64,000 bases of DNA from Sulfuricella sp. (GTDB lineage Bacteria; Pseudomonadota; Gammaproteobacteria; Burkholderiales; Sulfuricellaceae). Position numbers and translations under genes: made by a program. Under the pieces are notes generated by a model, which saw only the letters and a program-made list of their open reading frames with translations, had not been told where the DNA came from and ran no database searches. Positions 1 through 8,040 of this stretch are shown here, piece by piece. The stretch is taken from assembly GCA_041651995.1 (NCBI GenBank), contig JBAZID010000003.1, forward strand, positions 186,501-250,500. The letters run 5' to 3'. How positions within the stretch are numbered: position 1 is the stretch's first letter; each line of letters begins with the position of its first letter.

Positions 1-1008
1 CACGGCATGCACCGCCTTGATGAAATCGGCGTCTTCATGCAGCTTCGCCATGGAAAGCGGATGGGGCTTGCCGTGCATGCGCACCAGCCGAGCCATGCTC
101 ACTGCCGGCATGGTATAGCGCAGCCCGGCCAGCAGTTCATCCGCATCGTCGGGTTTGTTGCACAACAGTACCATGTCGCAGCCCGCCTTCAGGGCCGCTT
201 CGGCGCGCTGCGCCGGGCCGCCGGCCACATGCGCACCGGCCATGGAAAGATCATCGCTGAAAATCACGCCGCCGAAACCCATCCGGGTGCGCAGGATATC
301 TTTCAGCCAGATGCTGGAAAATCCGGCCGGGCCCGGATCCACCCCGGGATAAATCACATGGGCGGGCATGATGGCGGCCATGCCGAAATTGATCATTTGC
401 TGGAATGGCATCAGGTCTTCCATCTCAATGTCGGCAAAGGAACGCTCGTCCACCGGCACCTCGTGGTGCGAATCGGCGCGCACATAACCATGGCCGGGGA
501 AATGCTTGCCAACCGCCGCCATGCCGCCCTGTCTCAGGCCCAGCATCAGATGATGCGCCAGATCGGCAATGGCCTGCGGCTTGCGGTGAAAGGCGCGGCT
601 GCCAATCACGCCGCTGGCGCCGAAGTCGATATCCAGCACCGGCGTGAAACTGAAATCCACCCCATGGGCGCGCAACTCGGCGGCGAGCACGTAGCCGGTC
701 TGCTGGGCGAGGTGTTTCGCGCGAGAATGATGGTTGTCCCAGATCATGCCCAGCTCGCGCATTGGCGGCAGGCGGGTAAAACCTTCCTTGAAGCGCTGCA
801 CCCTGCCTCCTTCATGGTCCACCGCAATGAGCAGGTGCGGGGTGCGCAGGGCATGGATTTCGGCGCTGAGCGCACGCAATTGTTCCGGCGATTCGTAGTT
901 GCGGCTGAACAGGATCACCCCGCCCACCAGCGGATGCTTCAGCCGCCGCCGGTCGTCATCATTGAGTTGCGTACCCACTACGTCCAGCATCACCGGGCCC
1001 AGCGACAT
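1..1008 (-). CDS. nagZ: beta-N-acetylhexosaminidase NagZ (partial, C-terminus outside window)
   Basis: Glycoside hydrolase family 3 enzyme of peptidoglycan recycling; in the cytoplasm it removes GlcNAc from GlcNAc-anhydroMurNAc peptides. The 336 visible residues begin MSLGPVMLDVVG, typical of the family. They show AVDHEGGRVQRF near residue 62, the catalytic loop KHFPGHG followed by DSHHE near 168-183, and SDDLSM at 251-256 with the nucleophile Asp. The start is the ATG at 1008, eight bases after the acpS stop. It is the last visible gene of a recO-pdxJ-acpS-nagZ run. The reading frame runs off the left edge, so the C-terminal end is missing only because the window stops. Confidence 0.95.
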   Translation of the reverse strand, partial: MSLGPVMLDVVGTQLNDDDRRRLKHPLVGGVILFSRNYESPEQLRALSAEIHALRTPHLLIAVDHEGGRVQRFKEGFTRLPPMRELGMIWDNHHSRAKHLAQQTGYVLAAELRAHGVDFSFTPVLDIDFGASGVIGSRAFHRKPQAIADLAHHLMLGLRQGGMAAVGKHFPGHGYVRADSHHEVPVDERSFADIEMEDLMPFQQMINFGMAAIMPAHVIYPGVDPGPAGFSSIWLKDILRTRMGFGGVIFSDDLSMAGAHVAGGPAQRAEAALKAGCDMVLLCNKPDDADELLAGLRYTMPAVSMARLVRMHGKPHPLSMAKLHEDADFIKAVHAV

Positions 1009-1016
1009 AAATTTCC

Positions 1017-1397
1017 TTATCGTTCCAGAATCACGAAAGCCGCTGCCAATTCCTTTTCATCACTGATGGAAAGGTGATGGCTGCAAATAGCATGGCGCTT
1101 CAGCAAAGCCGACAGCTCGGGCGCAAAATCCAGCATGGGTTTGCCCAGCCCGTCATGAATCACACGGATATTATGCCAGGAAGCCGGGGAGCGAATCCCC
1201 GTTCCCAGCGCCTTGGCAAACGCCTCCTTGGCGGCGAAGCGCTTGGCGAGAAAGCGGGCGGGATGGCTGGCCTCGGCAAAACCGGCCCACTCCTGCTGCG
1301 CCAGTATGCGCCGCGCAAAAGCCTCGCCATGGCGTTCCCACACCGCTGCAATGCGGCTGGTTGCAACGATATCGGTGCCGATGCCGTAGATCATCAA
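1017..1397 (-). CDS. acpS: holo-[acyl-carrier-protein] synthase AcpS
   Basis: Transfers 4'-phosphopantetheine from CoA to the serine of acyl carrier protein, activating fatty-acid synthesis. The 126 residues match the usual family length. The N-terminal IYGIGTDIV carries the Mg-binding Asp (residue 9) and RFAAKEAFAKALGTG carries the second metal ligand Glu (residue 58). The gene opens with two ATG codons (1397 and 1394); either could be used, the second giving the common MIYGIGTD start. It lies between pdxJ and nagZ, and a palindromic repeat separates it from pdxJ. Confidence 0.95.
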   Translation of the reverse strand: MMIYGIGTDIVATSRIAAVWERHGEAFARRILAQQEWAGFAEASHPARFLAKRFAAKEAFAKALGTGIRSPASWHNIRVIHDGLGKPMLDFAPELSALLKRHAICSHHLSISDEKELAAAFVILER

Positions 1398-1422
1398 AGC
1401 AAGTCCGTAACCGCCACTATGC

Positions 1423-1498
1423 CGTCATTGCGAGCATAGCGAAGCAATCTTGCTCGCATCAACCGAGATTGCTTCGTCACTTCGTTCCTCGCAATGAC
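1423..1498. repeat. palindromic repeat (GTCATTGCGAGG type) reaching into pdxJ
   Basis: Two arms, 1423-1450 and 1466-1498, form an imperfect inverted repeat. The outer ends are CGTCATTGCGAG and CTCGCAATGAC, and the inner ends are GAAGCAATCT and AGATTGCTTC. A second copy of the same family lies at 46694-46831. The right arm extends into the pdxJ frame and encodes its last residues, VSLRGTK, and the stop codon. Such repeats occur in many proteobacterial genomes; I do not know an agreed name. Confidence 0.85.
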
Positions 1499-2220
1499 AC
1501 CTCAGCAGCCACCATCAGGGATTTCATCTCGCGCACCGCGTTCTCCCAGCCCACGAACAGGGCATGGGCGACGATGGCATGGCCGATGTTGAGTTCGCCC
1601 ATCCCGGGCAGGGCGGCAATCGGCTGCACGTTGTGGTAATGCAGGCCGTGTCCGGCATTGACGCGCAGGCCGATGGACTGGCCATAAGCCACCGCATCGG
1701 CGATGCGCGCGAATTCCTGCTGCTGCCCGGCATGATCCGGGGCATCGGCATAATGGCCGGTATGGATCTCCACCACTGGCGCGCCGGCAGCTATTGCGGC
1801 ATCGAGCTGCTTGCGGTCGGCGTCGATAAAAAGCGACACACGAATCCCTGCCGCGCCCAGTGCGGCACAAGCCTCACGCACCTTGTCGAATTGGCCAGCC
1901 ACATCCAGGCCGCCCTCGGTAGTCAGCTCCTCGCGTTTCTCAGGCACCAGGCACACGTCCTGCGGACGCACGCGCAGCGCGATCTGCACCATCTCGCCGG
2001 TCACCGCCATTTCCAGATTCATGCGCGTCTGCAACGTCTGGCGCAGGATTTCCACGTCCGCATCCTGAATATGGCGGCGGTCCTCGCGCAGGTGCAGGGT
2101 GATCACGTCCGCCCCGGCGGATTCGGCCATCAGCGCCGCCTGCACCGGGCTGGGATAAAGCGTACCGCGCGCCTGGCGCAGGGTGGCCACGTGGTCGATA
2201 TTGACACCGAGCTGAATCAT
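1477..2220 (-). CDS. pdxJ: pyridoxine 5'-phosphate synthase PdxJ
   Basis: Condenses 1-deoxy-D-xylulose 5-phosphate with 3-amino-2-oxopropyl phosphate to give pyridoxine 5'-phosphate, the last ring-forming step of the DXP-dependent vitamin B6 pathway. Its substrate DXP is made by dxs, also in this window. The protein is a TIM barrel of 247 residues. Visible motifs are NIDHVATLRQAR (7-18), HLREDRRHI (43-51) with the catalytic His, the Glu of NLEMAVTGEM (about 70) and GHGLHYHNV near the end. The ATG overlaps the recO stop (ATGA), so translation is probably coupled. The final seven residues are encoded by a palindromic repeat rather than native sequence. Confidence 0.96.
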   Translation of the reverse strand: MIQLGVNIDHVATLRQARGTLYPSPVQAALMAESAGADVITLHLREDRRHIQDADVEILRQTLQTRMNLEMAVTGEMVQIALRVRPQDVCLVPEKREELTTEGGLDVAGQFDKVREACAALGAAGIRVSLFIDADRKQLDAAIAAGAPVVEIHTGHYADAPDHAGQQQEFARIADAVAYGQSIGLRVNAGHGLHYHNVQPIAALPGMGELNIGHAIVAHALFVGWENAVREMKSLMVAAEVSLRGTK

Positions 2221-2945
2221 ATTTTTTGCAAATCCTTGAGTAATTGTCGCGTATGCAGCGTCTGGTCGCCCAGGTAGTGGTTGAGCAGGGAGCGCATCAG
2301 CGCCTTGCCCTGCTGCAGCGTGAGCGGATCGCTGTAATCGTCGGCCGCCAGATCGAGTAGCGTTTTGCCGCGCAATTCTACACCGTTTTGCCCTGCCGAT
2401 TGCCGCACCGGGCCGCGCTCGATCACGTAGCGATACGCTTCTTCCGCCGCCACGGGCAGCTCCGTCCCGGCCTCGCGATCGAGCGTCAGCGCATACCCCA
2501 GCTCCTGCAGCAGGCGCTTCTCGAAGCAGCGCAGAATGGCCTCGTAATCCGTGCGCCGCGCCAGATCCTGCAAAGTCTGCTGGTAATAAAGGAAAAGCTG
2601 CTCGTGCGGGTCATCGCGCTGCAGCAGCTTGAGCAGCAATTCATTCAGATAAAAACCGCACATCAGCGCCATGCCTTGCAGCAGCGGCTGCCCGCCCTGC
2701 CACTCGGCGCTGTGCAACGTGCGCAGCTCGTTCTTGCCAAACCAGTTCAGTTGCAGCGGCTGAAAGGAAAGCAGCAAACCGCGAACTGCCGATTTTGGCC
2801 GCCGCGCCCCGCGCGCCACAAGCGGCAGGCGGCCGTGGTTCTGGCTGAACACCTCGACAATCAGGCTGGTCTCACGATATGGATAGGTATGCAGGACATA
2901 CGCAGGCTGGTCTTCCAGACGGGTTTTATTCGCGTTCACCATCAT
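2217..2945 (-). CDS. recO: DNA repair protein RecO
   Basis: RecO works with RecR (and RecF) to load RecA onto SSB-coated single-stranded DNA during recombinational repair. The 242 residues start with an OB-fold region (AYVLHTYPYRETSLIVEVFSQ, then GRLPLVARGARRPKS at about 39-53) and continue into the helical C-terminal domain. No complete CxxC zinc motif is visible. It overlaps pdxJ by four bases. It is divergent from the EAL-HDOD gene, with a 142-bp gap that must hold both promoters. ATG codons at 2945 and 2942 are both possible starts. Confidence 0.93.
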   Translation of the reverse strand: MMVNANKTRLEDQPAYVLHTYPYRETSLIVEVFSQNHGRLPLVARGARRPKSAVRGLLLSFQPLQLNWFGKNELRTLHSAEWQGGQPLLQGMALMCGFYLNELLLKLLQRDDPHEQLFLYYQQTLQDLARRTDYEAILRCFEKRLLQELGYALTLDREAGTELPVAAEEAYRYVIERGPVRQSAGQNGVELRGKTLLDLAADDYSDPLTLQQGKALMRSLLNHYLGDQTLHTRQLLKDLQKI

Positions 2946-3087
2946 TCAATTTGGCTCAAAGGCGGTCGAGCGGGCGTTCCACGCCACGACCGCCACAATG
3001 AAGGACGTGAGTATAAATCAAAGAATTACCGGCAAGATCAGACATTAACTTATAAAATATTCGAATTCGACACACTGGAGCGCCCCC

Positions 3088-4524
3088 TTGTTTGATCGAT
3101 TATTTAAATTAATCAGCGGGAATGACACGGGCAACAAGCACCGGGCGGGTAATCAAACACCTCCCTCCGGCCAGCAGGATGCCGCATTTCAACAGCTCAA
3201 TCAACTCGCTCCCATCGCCGGCCCCGGCATCATTCCGGCATCTGCAACGAACGAAGACGCCGGACCCGCCGGCGGAGAAACCGCCAAATCCTTTGTTTGC
3301 CGTGAAGCCGTGCTCAATCACGAACAGCGCGTTGCAGGCTATGAATTCCGGCTGAACAAAGCCAAGCGCGACCGGATTCGCCATTCAGCCGATACCATTC
3401 ACCGCCTTTATGATGAGGTGCTGATCCGCAATGTACTGAGGATGAACATTGAACGCTTGCTTGGGCATCGCATGGCCTTCATTCCGCTATCTGTCTATTC
3501 CCTGGACAACGCGCTGATTGAACAGTTGCCTGCATCCAACACTGTGCTGGTGCTCGAATGTTCTGAAGACTGGGGCACTGATAGTGACTATTCCCTTCTG
3601 CCGAGGTTGCAGGATCTTCGGACCCTGGGATTCCGGATTGGCCTGGCGAATTATCGTGAAAGGCCAGAAATGCAGCCTTTTCTGGACCTTGCCGAATACA
3701 TGCTGATTGACGTTTCAGACCGGCCGCTGCCCGACATTACCACCGAGATCAACGCGATCAGCCGCAACGCCTTCTCCAAGAAACTGGTGGCACAGGATAT
3801 CGAATCGCTGGAAATGTTGCAGGTATGCAAGAAGCTGCCGTTTTCCTTTTTCCAGGGCTCGTTTGTAACAAGCAGGGAAAAGTGGGACAAGCCCCGCGCG
3901 GACACCGGCAGGCTGAAAGTGCTGGAGATCATGAACCTGGTCCGGCGCAATGCCGAAACCACCGAAATTGCGGCTTTGTTCAGACAGGACCCCGTTTTAT
4001 CCTACAAGATATTGCGCTACATCAACTCCCCTGCGGGCGGGTTGTCAAAACCGGCTTCCACGCTTGAGCATGCGCTGCTGATTCTTGGCCAGCAACAACT
4101 TTACCGCTGGCTAACATTATTGCTGTTTGTCAGCGGCAATGTGGAAGAACTGGATGCAGCGCTGATGGAAAATGCCCTGGTTCGGGCGCGCCTGACAGAA
4201 TTGCTGGGCACGGAAAAAATGGGGGTCATGCAGAAAGACGATCTTTTCGTGACTGGCATGTTTTCCCTGCTGGACGTGCTGTTGCGTGTACCGATGGGTC
4301 AAGCCCTGGAGAATCTGAAATTGCCAGAGCCGGTGACGCAGGCCCTGATCGCTCATGAGGGGCCATTCGCCCCTTATCTGGAGCTGGCGACGGCCTGTGA
4401 GGAATTTGACGCAAAAAAGATCGCCCAACTAGCCAGGCTGCTAAATCTGGATGTGGACCGGGTGAACATCAACCACATTGACGCGCTAGTCTGGGTGCAA
4501 AATCTGGATGCGGGGCCTGCCTGA
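3088..4524 (+). CDS. degenerate EAL / HDOD domain signalling protein
   Basis: Resembles the YuxH-type EAL-HDOD proteins. A region with the EAL fold (roughly residues 70-250, from FVCREAVLNHEQRVAGYEF) is followed by an HDOD domain (about 260-460). The EAL catalytic signature and the metal-binding acidic motifs are absent: where they are expected the sequence reads VLECSEDW and GLANYRERP. Cyclic-di-GMP hydrolysis is therefore unlikely, and a binding or scaffold role is more plausible. The first 65 residues look disordered. The start is TTG at 3088 with GGAG about six bases upstream; no better ATG lies nearby. The gene stands alone, divergent from recO and convergent with the hydrolase gene. Confidence 0.85.
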   Translation: MFDRLFKLISGNDTGNKHRAGNQTPPSGQQDAAFQQLNQLAPIAGPGIIPASATNEDAGPAGGETAKSFVCREAVLNHEQRVAGYEFRLNKAKRDRIRHSADTIHRLYDEVLIRNVLRMNIERLLGHRMAFIPLSVYSLDNALIEQLPASNTVLVLECSEDWGTDSDYSLLPRLQDLRTLGFRIGLANYRERPEMQPFLDLAEYMLIDVSDRPLPDITTEINAISRNAFSKKLVAQDIESLEMLQVCKKLPFSFFQGSFVTSREKWDKPRADTGRLKVLEIMNLVRRNAETTEIAALFRQDPVLSYKILRYINSPAGGLSKPASTLEHALLILGQQQLYRWLTLLLFVSGNVEELDAALMENALVRARLTELLGTEKMGVMQKDDLFVTGMFSLLDVLLRVPMGQALENLKLPEPVTQALIAHEGPFAPYLELATACEEFDAKKIAQLARLLNLDVDRVNINHIDALVWVQNLDAGPA

Positions 4525-4548
4525 CGCGGCCCGCTTTCCAGCACTGCA

Positions 4549-5433
4549 TCACATCCCGTTTTTCTTCAGCCACGCCTGCATGCGCTTCCACCCATCTTCC
4601 GCCACGTCCTTGCGATAGCTGGGCCGGTAATCGGCGTGGAAGGCATGGGGCGCATCGGCATAGACATGGATCTCGGATTTGCCACCGGCCTTCTTGATGG
4701 CTGCACGCATGGCTTCCACGTCATCCAGCGGAATGCCCTGGTCCTGCCCGCCATACAGCCCCAGTACGGGCGCTTTCAGCTGCGCAGCCTGATCAAGCGG
4801 ATACTGCGGCGTGCGCTCGCTCACCTCGCCGTCAATCCGGCCATACCACGCCACCGCCGCCTTGAGGCGCGGGTTATGGGCTGCGTATAGCCAGGTGATG
4901 CGGCCACCCCAGCAGAATCCGGTGATCGCCATACGCGACACATCGCCGCCATGGGCCCGGGCCCAGGACTCGCAGGCATCCAGATCAGTCATGACCTGAG
5001 CATCCGGCGTTCTGGATACGATGTTGTCGATAATCTCCTGGATGCTGCTGATTTTGCGCGGGTCGCCCTGGCGCGCAAACAGTTCAGGTGCGATGGCCAG
5101 ATAACCGAGCCGGGCCAGGCGCCGGCAGACATCGGCAATATGTTCGTGCACCCCGAAAATCTCGGAAATCACCAGGATCACCGGGAAATTGGCGCCCGTG
5201 GCCGGTTGCGCGCGATAGGCCACCATTTCGCCATCGCTGACCGGCACCTTGATTTCACCCGCAAGCAGACCTTCGGCGCTGGTCTTGATCACGGTACCAG
5301 CCATCACCGGCTGGGTTGCGAGGGCAAACCCCGCGCCCAGCATGGTGATGACAAAAGCACGGCGGTTAAAGGGAATGCCGGGAACCAGGCTGTCGAATTC
5401 AGGGTTGCTGGAACGGGTTGCAGTTTTACTCAT
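4549..5433 (-). CDS. dienelactone hydrolase family protein, probably exported by Tat
   Basis: Alpha/beta hydrolase of the dienelactone hydrolase family, 294 residues from the ATG at 5433, which follows a clear AGGAGC ribosome-binding site. The frame is open further upstream, but that part crosses the neighbouring small gene and looks non-coding. An N-terminal NRRAFVITMLGAGFALA (23-39) is a twin-arginine-like signal ending near VMAG. The catalytic triad appears as Cys174 in GFCWGG, Asp231 in YGGQDQG and His263 in DAPHAFHAD. The substrate cannot be read from sequence; the family hydrolyses dienelactones and related esters. It follows a small conserved gene by 25 bp, so the two are probably co-transcribed. 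Confidence 0.9.
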   Translation of the reverse strand: MSKTATRSSNPEFDSLVPGIPFNRRAFVITMLGAGFALATQPVMAGTVIKTSAEGLLAGEIKVPVSDGEMVAYRAQPATGANFPVILVISEIFGVHEHIADVCRRLARLGYLAIAPELFARQGDPRKISSIQEIIDNIVSRTPDAQVMTDLDACESWARAHGGDVSRMAITGFCWGGRITWLYAAHNPRLKAAVAWYGRIDGEVSERTPQYPLDQAAQLKAPVLGLYGGQDQGIPLDDVEAMRAAIKKAGGKSEIHVYADAPHAFHADYRPSYRKDVAEDGWKRMQAWLKKNGM

Positions 5434-5458
5434 TTTCTTGCTCCTAAAAAATAAGGGC

Positions 5459-5701
5459 TTAGCCGCGCAGCCTGACCTCATGCTCCAGGTTGACCCGGCC
5501 ATCTTCCTCCAGCACGCCGATGGTCGTGCCTTCGGTGTTGGATACAACGGGAATCGGTAGTTTGAGACCGGCACGGCGAATAAAGCGCAGTTCCCAGCCA
5601 AAATTTTCGATCCGGCGCAACGCCATCACCTGCAACTCATTCAATGTCTCATGCAGGTTGCCCGGGATCGGAGTTGAAGCGCCACGGTTTTCTCCATCCA
5701 T
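5459..5701 (-). CDS. small conserved hypothetical protein (80 aa)
   Basis: An 80-residue soluble protein with no signal peptide. The middle reads LNELQVMALRRIENFGWELRF and the end is acidic/basic mixed (EEDGRVNLEHEVRLRG). It has a good ribosome-binding site (AAGGAAAAAAG before the ATG) and codon use like its neighbours, so it looks real. It sits 25 bp upstream of the dienelactone hydrolase gene. I do not recognise a named domain and assign no function. Confidence 0.7.
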   Translation of the reverse strand: MDGENRGASTPIPGNLHETLNELQVMALRRIENFGWELRFIRRAGLKLPIPVVSNTEGTTIGVLEEDGRVNLEHEVRLRG

Positions 5702-5749
5702 CTTTTTTCCTTTTTTGTAGTGATGACACCATAAAACCCGTGTTACCGC

Positions 5750-6868
5750 TCAGTCACCCAGATTGGTGCCCACGCGGCGCGCGCTTTCCACCCACGGATG
5801 ATCGGGTGGCACGGTTTTGACCTTTCCCGCCACATCCTCGAGTTTGACTGCCCGGGTTCCATCTCCCCTGGCGGCCACCATGACGCCGTAGTGCCCCTGA
5901 TTGATCAGGTCGGCGCAGGCGGTACCCAGGCGCGTTGCCAGCAGGCGGTCCGCCGCGGAGGGAATACCGCCGCGCTGCAAATGCCCGAGGATGGTGACGC
6001 GCGCCTCCAGGCCGGTGAGCTGCTCGAGTTTTTTCGCCAGGCGCAGGGTGTGGTCGGCATACTGGATTTCCGTAACATGCGCGGGAGGCGTGACAGCCCC
6101 TTTCTTGCCGCCCCTAGTTTTTATTTTCTTCTCCTGCGCCGCCAGCATCGCGACATGGTCCTGTACCGAAACCGCCCCTTCCGCCACCGCCACGATGCTG
6201 AACGGCTTGCCGTTGCGGCTGCGCTCGCGGATCGCCTCGGCCACGCTTTCCACCGTGTAGGGAATTTCGGGGATCAGGATCACATCGGCACCGCCGGCGA
6301 TACCCGCCCCCAGCGCCAGCCAGCCGGCGCGATGGCCCATGATTTCCACCACGATGATGCGGTGGTGGCTGTGGGCCGTGCTGTGCAGCCGATCCATGGC
6401 CTCGGTGGCGATGCCCAGCGCGGTGTCGAAACCGAAAGTGGTGTCGGTCATGGCGACGTCGTTGTCGATGGTCTTGGGCAGGGTGATGACATTCAGCCCT
6501 TTTTTCTTGAGGCGCAGGGCATTTTTCTGCGTGCCGCCGCCGCCCAGGCAGACCAGCGCGTCGAGATGGTTGTCATGGTAATTGCCGACGATGACATCGG
6601 TCATGTCCAGCACCTTGCCCCCCACCGGCATGCGGTGCGGCTTGTCCCGGCTGGTGCCCAGGATCGTGCCGCCGGTGGTGAGAATGCCCGACAGCTGGCC
6701 GCCGTCCAGGCGCGTGGTGCGGTTTTCCATCAAGCCGCGAAAACCGTCGCGAAAACCGATGATGTGCATGCCGTAATGACCGATACAGGCCTTGCCCACA
6801 CCACGAATGGCCGCATTCAGCCCGGGGCTGTCACCCCCTGAGGTGAGGATTCCGATGTACTTGGTCAT
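5750..6868 (-). CDS. pfkA: 6-phosphofructokinase (mixed-signature PFK, phosphoryl donor uncertain)
   Basis: Phosphorylates fructose 6-phosphate to fructose 1,6-bisphosphate in glycolysis. The 372-residue protein starts at the ATG at 6868 after GGGAGAAG, giving MTKYIGILTSGGDSPGLNAA; an upstream in-frame extension lacks support. The donor-site motif is LGGGGT (108-113) rather than the usual GGDGS (ATP enzymes) or GGDDT (PPi enzymes). The substrate loop is PKTIDND (131-137), where ATP enzymes usually have PGTIDND. Lysine here is the PPi-type or mixed-group residue. RGGIPSAADR near the C-terminus is the usual fructose-phosphate motif. The donor (ATP or PPi) therefore cannot be settled by inspection. 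Confidence 0.88.
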   Translation of the reverse strand: MTKYIGILTSGGDSPGLNAAIRGVGKACIGHYGMHIIGFRDGFRGLMENRTTRLDGGQLSGILTTGGTILGTSRDKPHRMPVGGKVLDMTDVIVGNYHDNHLDALVCLGGGGTQKNALRLKKKGLNVITLPKTIDNDVAMTDTTFGFDTALGIATEAMDRLHSTAHSHHRIIVVEIMGHRAGWLALGAGIAGGADVILIPEIPYTVESVAEAIRERSRNGKPFSIVAVAEGAVSVQDHVAMLAAQEKKIKTRGGKKGAVTPPAHVTEIQYADHTLRLAKKLEQLTGLEARVTILGHLQRGGIPSAADRLLATRLGTACADLINQGHYGVMVAARGDGTRAVKLEDVAGKVKTVPPDHPWVESARRVGTNLGD

Positions 6869-6950
6869 TTTTCTTCTCCCTTGAAATATTCGCTCCATTG
6901 TCCGCAATGTAGCTGAGCGCTGCAAGCGCGATCCGGCCAGGGCTCCCGGC

Positions 6951-7997
6951 TTATTTCATCAGGTCGACGGCGATTCCCCTGGCCCTCAGGCTATCGGCAC
7001 GCTGATCGATATAGCGCTGGAATTCCGGATATTCCCGATATGCCCCGCTACCTGCGTAATCCAGCGCCGACTGGACGTGAAAAGCCTTGAGCATGGCTTC
7101 AGCGCGAAACACTTCCTTGCCTGAAGCGTCAAAAAACACCATGCTGGGGGCATAGTTGATATCGAGTTGCCGCGCCCATTCGCGCGCGCTGGTTTGCCGC
7201 CCGTCCGGCGTTGTCAGCGGTGCGTCGCTCCACATGTCAAGCTGCGCGATTTGCAGGGCATCCAGCAGGGGACGGCTTTCCTTGCGTTTAAGGATATCCA
7301 GGTGAAGCTCGTCGCAAGCCGGGCAGGTTTTCTGCTCGAACAACACCAGCAGCGGTTTTTTCGAGCGCTTCAGGGCGGCATCGAAGGCCAGTGGGGGCTT
7401 GATGAACCGCGCACTGGCATGCAGCTTTCCGCTAGCGGACTGGGCGGACTGGGCGGCAAAATAATCCCGGAACGAGCCTCCGCCCTCCTTTCCCTGACCG
7501 GCATAGTCCAGTGCCGCAGAGAAGCGGTGCGGGGCATAGTAGCCATTGATGCGCAATATCGCCTCGCCCTTTTCGTTCAGGGCCAGCAGGGTCGGGGTGA
7601 ACATCACCCGCAGCTGCCGGGCGAATTCCTTTTCTGTCACGGTCTTGCCATCCAGCCCGGTCACCTCGCGGTCGCCCCACAGGTTGAGCGCGATCACGTC
7701 GAAATACTGGCGCGTCTTGTCCGCGATGGCGCGCTGGCCGAAATTGTCCTGCAGGAGTTTTTTGCAGTAGGGGCAGCCATCCTGGTAGAAATACAGCAAA
7801 ACCCGGCGTTTATTGCCCGCGGCCTCGCGCACGTCATCGCGCAGATCCAGAAAGGAACTCCGGAACCAGGCGGGATGCTCCTCGTAGCCGGGATTGACCA
7901 TGCCGGCTTCAAGCGCGCCTTCCTGCGAGGCCTGCGCCGGAGAAAGGAACAGCCACACTGAGCAGGCGAGGAGGAAAAAGCGCAGTGCGTGGCTCAT
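6951..7997 (-). CDS. periplasmic protein with two thioredoxin-like domains
   Basis: A 348-residue protein with an N-terminal signal peptide (MSHALRFFLLACSVWLFLSPAQA) and two thioredoxin folds in tandem. Each has its own redox motif: CPYC (75-78) and CPAC (225-228). Each domain then repeats a similar pattern, AxxLxLWxDxxxTxxDGxxxxxxExARQL, followed by a cis-Pro region (FTPTLLAL and YAPSMVFF), so it looks like an internal duplication. It resembles the SoxW-like thioredoxins of sulfur bacteria. The start at 7997 was chosen because it yields a signal peptide; the frame is open further upstream but overlaps metZ. Confidence 0.88.
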   Translation of the reverse strand: MSHALRFFLLACSVWLFLSPAQASQEGALEAGMVNPGYEEHPAWFRSSFLDLRDDVREAAGNKRRVLLYFYQDGCPYCKKLLQDNFGQRAIADKTRQYFDVIALNLWGDREVTGLDGKTVTEKEFARQLRVMFTPTLLALNEKGEAILRINGYYAPHRFSAALDYAGQGKEGGGSFRDYFAAQSAQSASGKLHASARFIKPPLAFDAALKRSKKPLLVLFEQKTCPACDELHLDILKRKESRPLLDALQIAQLDMWSDAPLTTPDGRQTSAREWARQLDINYAPSMVFFDASGKEVFRAEAMLKAFHVQSALDYAGSGAYREYPEFQRYIDQRADSLRARGIAVDLMK

Positions 7998-8040
7998 GGC
8001 CGGTCTCCCATTACGTCTCAACAACCCGGCCAACTGGGCT

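Noticed and set aside
5434..5601. 56-residue N-terminal extension of the dienelactone hydrolase
   Set aside because: It overlaps the small upstream gene, and the internal ATG has a clear AGGAGC site and yields a Tat-like signal peptide.
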